The notes: generated from the letters alone by a model not told the origin. A stretch of DNA of 24,870 nucleotides from a bacterium (GCA_037147175.1 JBAWVS010000040.1:1-24870), one strand, 5' to 3'; shown: positions 1 through 6,773, counted from the first letter of the stretch. A program made the numbers and translations.

Positions 1-46
1 GCACTAGAAATTTTAAAATGTATTTGTTATTATATAGAGACAAAGA

Positions 47-127
47 GCCGATGTGGCGAAATGGTAGACGCAGTTGACTCAAAATCATCCGGGGCAACCC
101 GTGTCGGTTCGAATCCGACCATCGGCA
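47..127 (+). tRNA. tRNA-Leu(CAA)
   Basis: The acceptor arms GCCGATG (47-53) and CATCGGC (120-126) pair fully, followed by discriminator A at 127. The T arm carries GGTTCGAATCC. The anticodon loop reads CTCAAAA, giving anticodon CAA, which decodes UUG leucine codons. The long variable arm (CGGGGCAACCCG region) is typical of class II tRNA-Leu. One U-U mismatch is present in the anticodon stem. CCA is not encoded: the bases after 127 are TTC, so a tRNA nucleotidyltransferase must add it. Confidence 0.96.
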
Positions 128-167
128 TTCTTTTGTGAAGGAGAGTAAAAAGTCAAAAAGGGAAATG

Positions 168-206
168 ATGAGTTTTCTTTTGCAGACTTTAAACTCATTC
201 TTTTGT
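168..206 (+). terminator. Putative terminator of tRNA-Leu
   Basis: An 8-bp inverted repeat, ATGAGTTT (168-175) and AAACTCAT (191-198), is followed by TCTTTTGT. It lies between tRNA-Leu and the tmRNA. The stem is AT-rich and the loop is 15 nt, so efficiency is uncertain. Confidence 0.4.
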
Positions 207-241
207 ACTTTGAAAAGTTAAACTTAAAAAACTTACAACAT

Positions 242-644
242 GGGGACGTTTTGGATTAGACAGGGCGCCTGATGTGAGTAAGCGGCGAGTCGGAGCGCTG
301 TTCTCCGTTACCAACGAGCAAAAAACAATAAATGGCACAGATAATGTTGTCACCCTCGCATTCGGAAACGCTAGAGTAGCGCAAGCTGCATAGTCGTCTC
401 TGATGAGGCACTGAATAATTTTCTCCGGTTGGGTTATTCGGTCACTAAAATTGGATGCGTTCAGGTATAAGGGTAAACTGAACAAAGGCAACCCTTAAAG
501 CCTGTGCAGGCTTAAAATGCACTTGATTTTAGCCAAGGGTTTGACTACTGACCTGACTAAAATGACACTAAGCAGAAGTCTATACTCGTAGATGTTTGCT
601 GATATCCGTTCTGGACGAGGGTTCGAATCTCTCCGTCTCCACCA
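242..644 (+). ncRNA. ssrA: transfer-messenger RNA (tmRNA)
   Basis: This is the ribosome-rescue RNA acting with SmpB. The 5' end GGGGACG (242-248) pairs with the 3' end CGTCTCC (634-640). The discriminator A and an encoded CCA end at 644. The 5' segment GGATTAGACAGGG and the T-arm-like GGTTCGAATC near 620-629 are the conserved tRNA-like parts. The length of 403 nt is normal for a one-piece tmRNA. The tag frame that ends in the usual Ala-Ala-stop is 334-393. It reads GTDNVVTLAFGNARVAQAA if resumption is at the GGC glycine codon (334-336). The exact resume codon is inferred; the frame stays open upstream of it. Unlike the neighbouring tRNA-Leu, the CCA is encoded. Confidence 0.95.
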
Positions 645-682
645 TGAAGGCCCAGGGCTTGATGCTCGGGGCCTTCATTATT
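644..682 (+). terminator. Terminator hairpin after tmRNA
   Basis: The arms ATGAAGGCC (644-652) and GGCCTTCAT (670-678) form a strong 9-bp GC-rich stem, extended inward with one mismatch. It starts at the last base of the tmRNA. The following U-tract is short (TATT), so it may act partly as a 3'-end processing or stability hairpin. Confidence 0.7.
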
Positions 683-780
683 GAAACACTCGCCCGTACT
701 GCGGGCTTTCCGAGGTAGTTATAGGTTTTCATGCAAATTGCGAAGTCGGAAGCATTGCCATAAGTAAAAAGGTCTGTTTA

Positions 781-882
781 ATGCATAAAATATTATTGTT
801 TGGGACTGGAAGCAGGTGTGCGGAAGCAAAAAAATCACTGAATACTGAAATAGTTTTAATAAAAAATTCTATAAACCATTAA
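781..882 (+). pseudogene. Short truncated reading frame (possible 5' gene remnant)
   Basis: A 33-codon frame opens with ATG and an upstream AAAAAGG. Its first residues, MHKILLFGTGSR, resemble the hydrophobic strand plus glycine loop that begins many Rossmann-type sugar-biosynthesis or methyltransferase proteins. The frame stops after about 30 codons in AT-rich sequence without any domain completed. The best reading is the 5' stump of a larger gene whose remainder was lost, next to the tmRNA and a phage-like gene. A genuine small protein is possible. I cannot name the parent family. Confidence 0.35.
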
Positions 883-900
883 ATCTTTTAAAACACAAAG

Positions 901-946
901 CATAAATCTTATTTGGATTACTATAGTAATCCAAATAAGATTTATG
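901..946. terminator. Perfect 46-bp palindrome, probable bidirectional terminator
   Basis: Positions 901-923 are the exact reverse complement of 924-946, centred on ACTATAGT. It lies just beyond the stop of the minus-strand tail-fibre-like gene (966) and downstream of the plus-strand frame ending at 882, so it can end transcripts from both sides. On the plus strand it is followed by a T-rich stretch (GTTTTTTAATT near 957-966). Perfect symmetry over 46 bp is more than a terminator needs. Confidence 0.6.
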
Positions 947-965
947 AAGCTTAAAAGTTTTTTAA

Positions 966-1577
966 TTAATACCCTGCATATTCTTCAATTAATAGCCAAG
1001 TTTCACTAGACAATATACCACTAAGCGTATTCACTGACATAATTCTTAAATCTATATCAATATTTGTCGATGGAGTTATAAAACCTATAAATCCTGGTTG
1101 TATACCATAATTCGCTGTAGCAGTGGTTGGTTGGATATAACTAACAAGCAAAGGTGTAAATGGAGTACTATTTGTTCTGTCATACAATTCACAGCCTACA
1201 TGACCGGCTGCATTTGAAAATACGGCGAGTATATTACCGGATATTTTATAAGTTTTTCCAGCTGCTAATGTTATTATACCGTTTGCTTGTCCTGAACCTG
1301 TAGAAAGACCTCCGAGAGAACCTTGTACTGTATTAAATTGAACATGATTATTTAATGCAAAATTACTTGTTTGATCTGCTGAAAGAGTATATAACCCATA
1401 TTTGAAAGATGCACCTGCACCTACATAAGGAAGAGAATTCCAGGCTGTTGAACCATCCCCAAATTTTATCCTGTTTGTATCAGTTTCTAGACCCATTTCA
1501 CCCTGTGCTAAGGTTGGATTGGAGGATGTCCATGTCGCTGCTGTTTCATTTCTTAATTGAATAACCGTATTACCCAT
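966..1577 (-). CDS. Phage tail-fibre-like protein (Mtd N-terminal domain plus jelly-roll-like C-terminus)
   Basis: This 203-aa protein begins MGNTVIQLRNETAATW and continues with a segment rich in the pattern ETDTNRIKFGDGSTAWNSLPY (about residues 31-50). That is the hallmark of the major-tropism-determinant N-terminal domain found at the base of phage tail fibres. The remaining ~150 residues are beta-rich, with Gly/Ser/Thr loops and an ending (ETWLLIEEYAGY) like TNF/C1q-type jelly rolls of phage receptor-binding proteins. I chose the ATG at 1577 because AAGGAG sits 9 nt upstream. An upstream in-frame ATG at 1655 lies inside the promoter and is rejected. No other phage genes are adjacent, so it is an orphan: a prophage remnant or a domesticated surface/adhesion protein. 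Function unknown. Confidence 0.75.
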   Translation of the reverse strand: MGNTVIQLRNETAATWTSSNPTLAQGEMGLETDTNRIKFGDGSTAWNSLPYVGAGASFKYGLYTLSADQTSNFALNNHVQFNTVQGSLGGLSTGSGQANGIITLAAGKTYKISGNILAVFSNAAGHVGCELYDRTNSTPFTPLLVSYIQPTTATANYGIQPGFIGFITPSTNIDIDLRIMSVNTLSGILSSETWLLIEEYAGY

Positions 1578-1626
1578 TACTCGACTCCTTTTATATATTA
1601 TGTAGCTCCATTCCTGAGTAATTTTA

Positions 1627-1655
1627 ATAATAAATTGGCTTAGATTAATTGTCAA
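1627..1655 (-). promoter_or_regulatory. Sigma-70 promoter of the tail-fibre-like gene
   Basis: On the minus strand, TTGACA (1650-1655), a 17-bp spacer and TATTAT (1627-1632) form a near-consensus promoter about 50 nt upstream of the ATG at 1577. An imperfect inverted repeat (next entry) covers the -35. Confidence 0.75.
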
Positions 1656-1670
1656 TAATAATTAACAATT
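1647..1670. promoter_or_regulatory. Operator-like inverted repeat over the -35 box
   Basis: The arms AATTGTCAAT (1647-1656) and ATTAACAATT (1661-1670) are complementary apart from one mismatch, with a 4-nt spacer. The repeat overlaps the TTGACA at 1650-1655, which is where a repressor would block transcription. It could also be a simple hairpin in AT-rich DNA. Confidence 0.35.
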
Positions 1671-1719
1671 GCTTTACAAAAAAATTATAAATTATTTTAT
1701 GATAATTGATTCTAAAATT

Positions 1720-3774
1720 TTATGATTTTTCAAGTTTATTTATCAGGTCGGTTATAAGCACTTCATTATATACAGATCCCCAATAATACAAAGATAAATA
1801 CAGAAAGTTAAAATAATATGCTAATTCTATAAGGTTCTCATTATTATTTTCAAAATCTTTTATTTGACTATCTATATCCAGCAAATAGGTCAAATAAATC
1901 ATTTTGAAATAAGGATTTAAACTTAGTATTTCTTTTACTTTAAAATAATTGTCTTTCATTATTTTTAAATGATTTGAAAAATTTTGCGGATTTTGAATTA
2001 ATAAATTCTTTAATTTTTTTCTTAAAACTTCTGAAAAATCAACATTTAACTTTGGTTGTTTTTCAAAAATTGTTTTTTCTTCACTTGATAAGCCGGCAGG
2101 AGACTCTAAGGCTTTTAACCATATACCTATAAAATTATTTGTCTTGAAGTAACTAAAATAAGTTTTGAAGTCAAAATTCAAATAAGGAACAATCGCTTTT
2201 TTAAACACAAAATCAATAATATTTTTTGCATTATTATAATTTGTTATTATATTTTTTAATTCTTTTGATGCTTTTTTATTTCTTTTTGAAATATCTATAC
2301 TCGTTAATTGATTTGCTTTCAAAACCTCTTCAACATTTATTGTTTCATTTGTATTTTTTTCAAGAGCTTCTTGCAAAGTTATATGCTCATAGCCTTTTAA
2401 ATATGCCCCGCCTTCTGTCGCATTAATAAGTTTGATTTCAGATCCATATTGTTCCGCAATTTCTTCGAAGTAAAGAATAAATGTATAATAATCGGGTCTG
2501 GTAAGGAGATTTTTCCCGTTCAAACCTCTTACATACAGCAAATCCTTTTTTAAAAACTCTTTTTTATGATTAATTTCTTCTTCATCCATGTTTTTATTTG
2601 AATTAGCATATTCGATTGATTTTGACTCATTTATACTAAAATCGGCATAAGTTGAACTTTGAGAATAACATTTGTTGTCTGTATATGCCAGATCCTGCCC
2701 GACAAGAATTATTTTGTCGCAGCCCATCAGTTTAGCTGTATAAAGGCAATTTATTGCAACAGTTCCGGCTGTTTGATAATCTTCAATATCGAGAACTCCC
2801 ATGATTTTAGCAAACCATGTACAAACAGGGGTATTTTTATTATGGTGATTAAAAAATCTTTTGGGTTTTAATTCAAAAATGCCTTCATAAGTGTTTGTTG
2901 AAGCTATTAAATTTATTTCACTAATTTCAGGTATATCTATAATTTCTTTTCTATTATCTATAACTGCCACAAAATCAGGAATTATGCCATTTTTAACAGC
3001 CGTTTTAAATGCGACTCCCACACAGAAAACGATTACTTTATCTCTATATGGTTTCAGATTTTCAATGTTTTTATCAAGAGAGGGTCCTGCTGACAAGATA
3101 ACCGCTGTTTTGTTTTTAAATTTATCCTTTAATACATGCATATCCTGACTGTTTACAATATAAGGAATATTTTTAAACAGCAGATTTGTCCACATATAAT
3201 TTTTTTTCCATAAATTATTATAATTTTGTTCATAAAGAAGATGATTATTATTTATTTTTTGTGTAATTTCCTGCAAATTTGCATTATCTTCATTCAAATA
3301 ATAATTTGACGGTACGAAATTAAACTTATAACCCCTGAAGAACAAAAGTTTGTATGCCGCTTTCAGATCCTCGTGCGTATGGGTAACCACAATATTTTTA
3401 CTTAACAATTCTTCTGAAAAATCTACAAATTCAAAAGCTATTCTTAAAACTTCAAGATTAGGTTCATGTAATATAATTTTGCCTTCATATCTTTTTGCAA
3501 ATTCTTTAAAAGTATATCCCAAGCCCATTCCAAGCAGCACAGTAATGCTTTTTATCGATTTGGATTCCAATTTTGAGTAGACTTCCAGAGCCGTCCAAAC
3601 AGGGTCAGTAAGATCATCAACAGCAATTTCATTTTTGTATAATATGCTGTCACCGGATTGAGCCTGATTAATTTCATAATTAGCTTCAAAATTATTACAA
3701 TTACGGATTTTTTCTGCCAACTCAGGATTATATAAGGATATTAATTTTAAATTTTTTTCTAATAAATTTTGCAT
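1720..3774 (-). CDS. Motility-associated Maf/PseE-type glycosyltransferase (DUF115)
   Basis: This 684-aa cytoplasmic protein has the layout of the Maf family, which transfers nonulosonic acids such as pseudaminic acid to flagellin. An N-terminal domain carries the nucleotide-fold motif LLGMGLGYTF (about 80-89). The central DUF115/MptE-like domain (about 195-400) contains AVILSAGPSLDKN (about 224-236), IPDFVAVIDNR and the Gln-Asp motif VGQDLAYTD. The long C-terminal helical part is lineage-variable. AGAGGT precedes the ATG. The gene lies 57 nt downstream of tRNA-Arg on the same strand, so joint transcription is possible. The flagellar operon is 3 kb away on the other strand, which supports a flagellin-modification role. 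The substrate cannot be read from the sequence. Confidence 0.8.
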   Translation of the reverse strand: MQNLLEKNLKLISLYNPELAEKIRNCNNFEANYEINQAQSGDSILYKNEIAVDDLTDPVWTALEVYSKLESKSIKSITVLLGMGLGYTFKEFAKRYEGKIILHEPNLEVLRIAFEFVDFSEELLSKNIVVTHTHEDLKAAYKLLFFRGYKFNFVPSNYYLNEDNANLQEITQKINNNHLLYEQNYNNLWKKNYMWTNLLFKNIPYIVNSQDMHVLKDKFKNKTAVILSAGPSLDKNIENLKPYRDKVIVFCVGVAFKTAVKNGIIPDFVAVIDNRKEIIDIPEISEINLIASTNTYEGIFELKPKRFFNHHNKNTPVCTWFAKIMGVLDIEDYQTAGTVAINCLYTAKLMGCDKIILVGQDLAYTDNKCYSQSSTYADFSINESKSIEYANSNKNMDEEEINHKKEFLKKDLLYVRGLNGKNLLTRPDYYTFILYFEEIAEQYGSEIKLINATEGGAYLKGYEHITLQEALEKNTNETINVEEVLKANQLTSIDISKRNKKASKELKNIITNYNNAKNIIDFVFKKAIVPYLNFDFKTYFSYFKTNNFIGIWLKALESPAGLSSEEKTIFEKQPKLNVDFSEVLRKKLKNLLIQNPQNFSNHLKIMKDNYFKVKEILSLNPYFKMIYLTYLLDIDSQIKDFENNNENLIELAYYFNFLYLSLYYWGSVYNEVLITDLINKLEKS

Positions 3775-3831
3775 TCCAAAACCTCTATAAGCAAAGTTTA
3801 TAATATATTAGCATTAAACTCTATAAATAAA

Positions 3832-3905
3832 CGTCCACGGAGGGATTCGAACCCCCGACATTCACCTTAGGAGGGTGACGTTCTATCCGTCTGAACTACG
3901 TGGAC
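3832..3905 (-). tRNA. tRNA-Arg(CCT)
   Basis: The minus-strand sequence begins GTCCACG and ends CGTGGAC, which pair fully, with discriminator G at 3832. The anticodon stem TCACC/GGTGA encloses loop CTCCTAA, giving anticodon CCT (reads AGG). The T arm has GGGTTCGAATCCC. CCA is not encoded. A minus-strand TA-rich stretch directly upstream (3906-3935) probably includes its -10. Confidence 0.96.
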
Positions 3906-3999
3906 ATAAAGTTATATATTATTATAATTATACAAACTCCATTAAAAAACTCAAATTAATAAACTTGTTGTGTCTATAAAAAATTTTCAAAAGTTTGGC

Positions 4000-4028
4000 T
4001 TGACAATATTTAAATGTGCTAATATACA
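4000..4028 (+). promoter_or_regulatory. Sigma-70 promoter of ctpA
   Basis: TTGACA (4000-4005), a 17-bp spacer and TATACA (4023-4028) lie about 65 nt upstream of the ctpA ATG. This is a close match to the housekeeping consensus. Confidence 0.75.
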
Positions 4029-4094
4029 TTAAGAAATTTATGGGTAAGAAGTAATTTTCATATTTTAAATAACAAGAGAGGTAAAAAGTTTTTA

Positions 4095-5360
4095 ATGAGA
4101 ATTAAAAGAATTTTATGCGTAATCGCATCATTTTTTGTCCTGACGCTTATGGGAACACCCACAAAAACTTATGCTTACAGTTCTCAGGAATTATATGACG
4201 AAGTGTGGAAATTAATTGACACTAAATATGTCGATGCAAGCCAGAACAATCAAGACTGGCACAGATGGAGACATAGATATGACAGTACTATCCAGAATGA
4301 CAAAGATGCTTACATTGCAATAGAAACAATGTTAGCAAGCTTAAATGACCCTTATACGAGATTTCTTGACCCTGAACAATTTGCAGACGAAACTCAATCA
4401 ATAAGCGGAACATTATTTGGAATCGGAGTACAAATAGGTGCAAAAGATGACAAACTTATGGTCATTGCACCTATAGAAAACACCCCTGCCGACAAAGCCG
4501 GACTTAAATCAAATGACCTTATTCTTGAAATAAACGGAAAAAGCACTAAAGGAATGTCTGTCAAAGACGCTGCTGACTTAATAAGAGGAGAAAAAGGAAC
4601 TAATGTAACCCTTTTTATCAAAAGAGAAGGCGCTCCTGAAAAGCTTTACACCATAACAAGAGACAAAATTGACGTTAAATCTGTTTCTATTAATATTCCT
4701 AAAACTACAAACGTTCCTAAAAATATCGGCTATATTCGTTTAAATTCATTTTTAAGCCACACAGCAAGCGATGAAATAAAAGACGCTTTAAAAAAATTAA
4801 GCACTAAAGACGGGTATATTCTCGATATTCGTTCGAATCCCGGTGGTCTTTTGACAAATGCCATTGCTATTTCTGATATGTTTCTTTCTTCAGGCTTAAT
4901 AGTCAGCACTGTTGACAGGGATGGCTATAAAGAAACTCAACAGTCAATTAATAAACCTATAACAACAAAACCTCTGGTTATTTTGATTGATGGAGGAAGC
5001 GCAAGTGCAAGCGAAATTCTTAGCGGTGCATTAAAAGATAACGGAAGAGCAACATTAATTGGAACTAAATCCTTTGGAAAAGGACTTGTTCAGGAAATCA
5101 ACAAACTTCCCGGCGGATCCGGAGTAAATATAACAACCCAAAAATATCTCACTCCAAACGGAACAGATATAAATAAAAAAGGTATAACTCCTGATGTAGA
5201 AGTTAAAAACACAGAGGAAGATATCAAAAACAAAAAAGATAAACAGCTTGAAAAAGCTGATGAAGTTCTGACAAACTTAATAATGTCCAAAGATAAAAGC
5301 AAAAAAGTAAAAAAAGTAAGTGATTCAGAACTTCCGATCAAATTTATCATTCAAAAATAA
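4095..5360 (+). CDS. ctpA: Carboxy-terminal processing protease CtpA (peptidase S41)
   Basis: This 421-aa exported serine protease cleaves C-terminal tails of envelope proteins. It has a signal peptide (1-27, cleavage after TYA), an N-terminal helical segment ending in NDPYTRFLDPEQF, a PDZ domain (about 100-190) and an S41 domain (about 205-370). The catalytic dyad is visible: Ser304 in GGSASASE and Lys329 in KSFGKG, 25 residues apart as in CtpB/Prc, with Gln333 four residues on. The N-terminal WHRWRHRY and AIETMLASLNDPYTRF pattern resembles cyanobacterial CtpA, here without photosystem II. AGAGAGGT precedes the ATG at a rather long distance (13 nt). The charged Lys/Glu tail (about 375-410) is probably flexible. 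The gene is monocistronic: own promoter upstream, terminator downstream. Confidence 0.93.
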   Translation: MRIKRILCVIASFFVLTLMGTPTKTYAYSSQELYDEVWKLIDTKYVDASQNNQDWHRWRHRYDSTIQNDKDAYIAIETMLASLNDPYTRFLDPEQFADETQSISGTLFGIGVQIGAKDDKLMVIAPIENTPADKAGLKSNDLILEINGKSTKGMSVKDAADLIRGEKGTNVTLFIKREGAPEKLYTITRDKIDVKSVSINIPKTTNVPKNIGYIRLNSFLSHTASDEIKDALKKLSTKDGYILDIRSNPGGLLTNAIAISDMFLSSGLIVSTVDRDGYKETQQSINKPITTKPLVILIDGGSASASEILSGALKDNGRATLIGTKSFGKGLVQEINKLPGGSGVNITTQKYLTPNGTDINKKGITPDVEVKNTEEDIKNKKDKQLEKADEVLTNLIMSKDKSKKVKKVSDSELPIKFIIQK

Positions 5361-5374
5361 AAAATATTAAATAC

Positions 5375-5468
5375 AAAAAAAGAACTTCCGTATAGTTGAA
5401 TGGATTGCCACGTCGGCACTTAGTGCCTCCTCGCAATGACATAAAATAATATTGGAAGTTCTTTTTTT
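5375..5468. terminator. Bidirectional terminator between ctpA and surE, with repeat in its loop
   Basis: The arms AAAAAAAGAACTTCC (5375-5389) and GGAAGTTCTTTTTTT (5454-5468) are exactly complementary over 15 bp, with A- and T-runs suited to both directions. They are separated by 64 nt, far more than a usual terminator loop. That loop contains a dispersed repeat (5400-5441). The surE stop codon overlaps the distal arm. Confidence 0.75.
5400..5441. repeat. Short dispersed repeat (deleted relative of the MITE core)
   Basis: The segment begins ATGGATTGCCACGTCGGC and ends CTCGCAATGAC. The same flanks occur in the 172-bp element at 16922-17093 (ATGGATTGCCGCGTCG ... TTCGCAATGA), but the middle here is about 40 nt shorter and holds its own hairpin (GGCAC TTA GTGCC). 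It sits inside the terminator loop. Confidence 0.65.
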
Positions 5469-6256
5469 TAAAGTTCGCATAACCCTTTGCAAAAAGCTTG
5501 TTCAAGTTCCGGCATAATACTTTTATGGGTCATTTCAAAAGTTACCGGAGTTATGGAAATTTTATTATTTCTTATAGCCATAATATCGGTTCCGTCTTCC
5601 TGTTCTGCCTTAAGGAATTCGCCTGCCATCCAATAATACGTTTTGCCTCTTGGATCAAGCCTTTTTTCGTAAGTATCCGTATACATACGAGTTCCAAGTC
5701 TGGTTATTTGGATTCCTGTGATTTCTTCCGCACTTACAGCGGGGATATTTATGTTTAGAATAGTTTTTTTAGGAAAATTGATTTGAACAATATTATTCAG
5801 AAATTTTGAAATAAATTCTGCTGAATAAATAAAATCGGAATCCAGAAAATGACCCTCTCCAAACAATGATACTGCAATACTCGGAAAACCAAGAACTGCT
5901 CCTTCCATTGCTGCGCTGACCGTTCCGGAATATAAAATATCAGAGCCAAGGTTTGGACCATAGTTTATACCGGAAATAATCAGATCGGGTTTTTGATTTT
6001 CTTCAAGAATACTGTTTATGCCTATTTTTACGCAATCACCCGGTGTTCCTGTTGTTTCCCATGCTTGTGCAACGCTGACTCCCATATCAACTTTATCGAC
6101 CCTGAGCGGTCTGTGCAAAGTTAATGAATGTCCTGCAGCACTTCTTTCCCTATCAGGTGCAATAACATAAACTTCATGATTCTCGCAAAGTTTTGCGGCT
6201 AAAAATTTTAAACCTGCTGAATGAATTCCGTCATCATTAGAAATTAATATTTTCAT
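5468..6256 (-). CDS. surE: 5'/3'-nucleotidase SurE
   Basis: This 262-aa protein is a metal-dependent nucleoside-monophosphate phosphatase, important in stationary phase and nucleotide salvage. It begins MKILISNDDGIHSAGL; Asp8 and Asp9 are metal ligands, Ser39 lies in PDRERSAAGHS and Asn98 in SGINYGPN. The C-terminal arm is typical of the family, and length is normal. I chose the ATG at 6256 because AAAAGGAAAAGA precedes it. An in-frame start 11 codons upstream adds only a poor YFYKRKR-type leader. It is preceded by a sigma-28-like promoter at 6311-6337, unusual for surE, and its 3' end shares a terminator with ctpA. Confidence 0.95.
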   Translation of the reverse strand: MKILISNDDGIHSAGLKFLAAKLCENHEVYVIAPDRERSAAGHSLTLHRPLRVDKVDMGVSVAQAWETTGTPGDCVKIGINSILEENQKPDLIISGINYGPNLGSDILYSGTVSAAMEGAVLGFPSIAVSLFGEGHFLDSDFIYSAEFISKFLNNIVQINFPKKTILNINIPAVSAEEITGIQITRLGTRMYTDTYEKRLDPRGKTYYWMAGEFLKAEQEDGTDIMAIRNNKISITPVTFEMTHKSIMPELEQAFCKGLCEL

Positions 6257-6310
6257 TCTTTTCCTTTTATAAAAATAAATAACGCACACATATTTTTAAC
6301 GGTTTAATAT

Positions 6311-6337
6311 TTATCGGCAATATCAAAAAAAAGTTTA
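6311..6337 (-). promoter_or_regulatory. Sigma-28 (FliA)-type promoter upstream of surE
   Basis: On the minus strand, TAAACTTT (6330-6337), an 11-bp spacer and GCCGATAA (6311-6318) match the flagellar sigma-28 consensus TAAAGTTT-N11-GCCGATAA. The -10 matches at all eight bases, the -35 at seven of eight, with exact spacing. Predicted transcription starts about 45-50 nt before the surE ATG. Elsewhere in the window GCCGATAA appears only inside coding DNA without a spaced -35. Confidence 0.7.
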
Positions 6338-6423
6338 ATTTTATTATGCCGAAAACAAGAGTATAAAACATGTAGGTTTTATTTTCTATAGTATAAACAG
6401 ACTACACAAGAGTAAAACTCGAT

Positions 6424-6456
6424 AAAAAAAGAGTTTGAAAAAATTTCAAACTCTTT
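6424..6456 (-). terminator. Rho-independent terminator of the 45-codon gene
   Basis: A perfect 13-bp stem, AAAGAGTTTGAAA (6428-6440) with TTTCAAACTCTTT (6444-6456), has a 3-nt loop. In minus-strand orientation it is followed by a run of seven T (6424-6430). It lies 35 nt beyond the stop codon at 6491. Confidence 0.85.
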
Positions 6457-6490
6457 AAATTTATTAAGATTAAGTTTATTACTTAATTTA

Positions 6491-6628
6491 TTATATTTTT
6501 ATATTTAAGTTTTTTCCGGCTTTAACAGGGGTAGGTGCTTCTTGAGGAGCTTGTGGCTTTGTAACTTGGTTATGTGCTACAGGAGCTTTTGTTGCAACAG
6601 GTTTTTGTCCAAAACTAACTACTTTCAT
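6491..6628 (-). CDS. Small Ala/Pro/Lys-rich protein of unknown function (45 aa)
   Basis: The frame begins MKVVSFGQKPVATKAPVAHN and ends KAGKNLNIKI. Composition is low-complexity (Ala, Pro, Lys, Val, Gln) and basic, without Cys, membrane helix or signal peptide, so it is probably disordered. It is well supported as a gene despite its size. GGAGG sits 10 nt before the ATG, a near-consensus promoter lies at 6695-6723, and a strong terminator follows, so it forms a complete one-gene transcription unit. It is divergent from the motAB operon. No family recognised. An accessory role near motility is possible but rests only on location. Confidence 0.7.
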   Translation of the reverse strand: MKVVSFGQKPVATKAPVAHNQVTKPQAPQEAPTPVKAGKNLNIKI

Positions 6629-6694
6629 CTGATTTTGCCTCCAATACCTTTGATTCCTAACTACTCACACTAGCTCTTTCACTAGATACGAGGA

Positions 6695-6723
6695 AATATA
6701 TCATGTAGTATATTCTTTGTCAA
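6695..6723 (-). promoter_or_regulatory. Sigma-70 promoter of the 45-codon gene
   Basis: On the minus strand, TTGACA (6718-6723), a 17-bp spacer and TATATT (6695-6700) give a predicted start about 60 nt upstream of the ATG at 6628. Confidence 0.75.
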
Positions 6724-6773
6724 TCTTGAAAAATCATTGTAGTTTATAACACCTATTTTTCGCAAATCACTTT

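Noticed and set aside
195-491. 98-codon frame antisense to the tmRNA
   Set aside because: It lies across the tmRNA structure and has no family signature; the sense RNA explains the sequence.
242-680. Integration site (att) duplication of the tmRNA 3' end
   Set aside because: I looked for a second copy of the tmRNA 3' end near 680-1720 and saw none, so no island boundary is claimed.
966-1577. Diversity-generating retroelement target (Mtd is a classic one)
   Set aside because: No reverse transcriptase, template repeat or C-type-lectin-like variable end is visible in the window; only the N-terminal domain is Mtd-like.
1578-1655. 26-codon N-terminal extension of the tail-fibre-like gene starting at 1655
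   Set aside because: It would begin inside the -35 box of a strong promoter and lacks a ribosome-binding site; AAGGAG points to the ATG at 1577.
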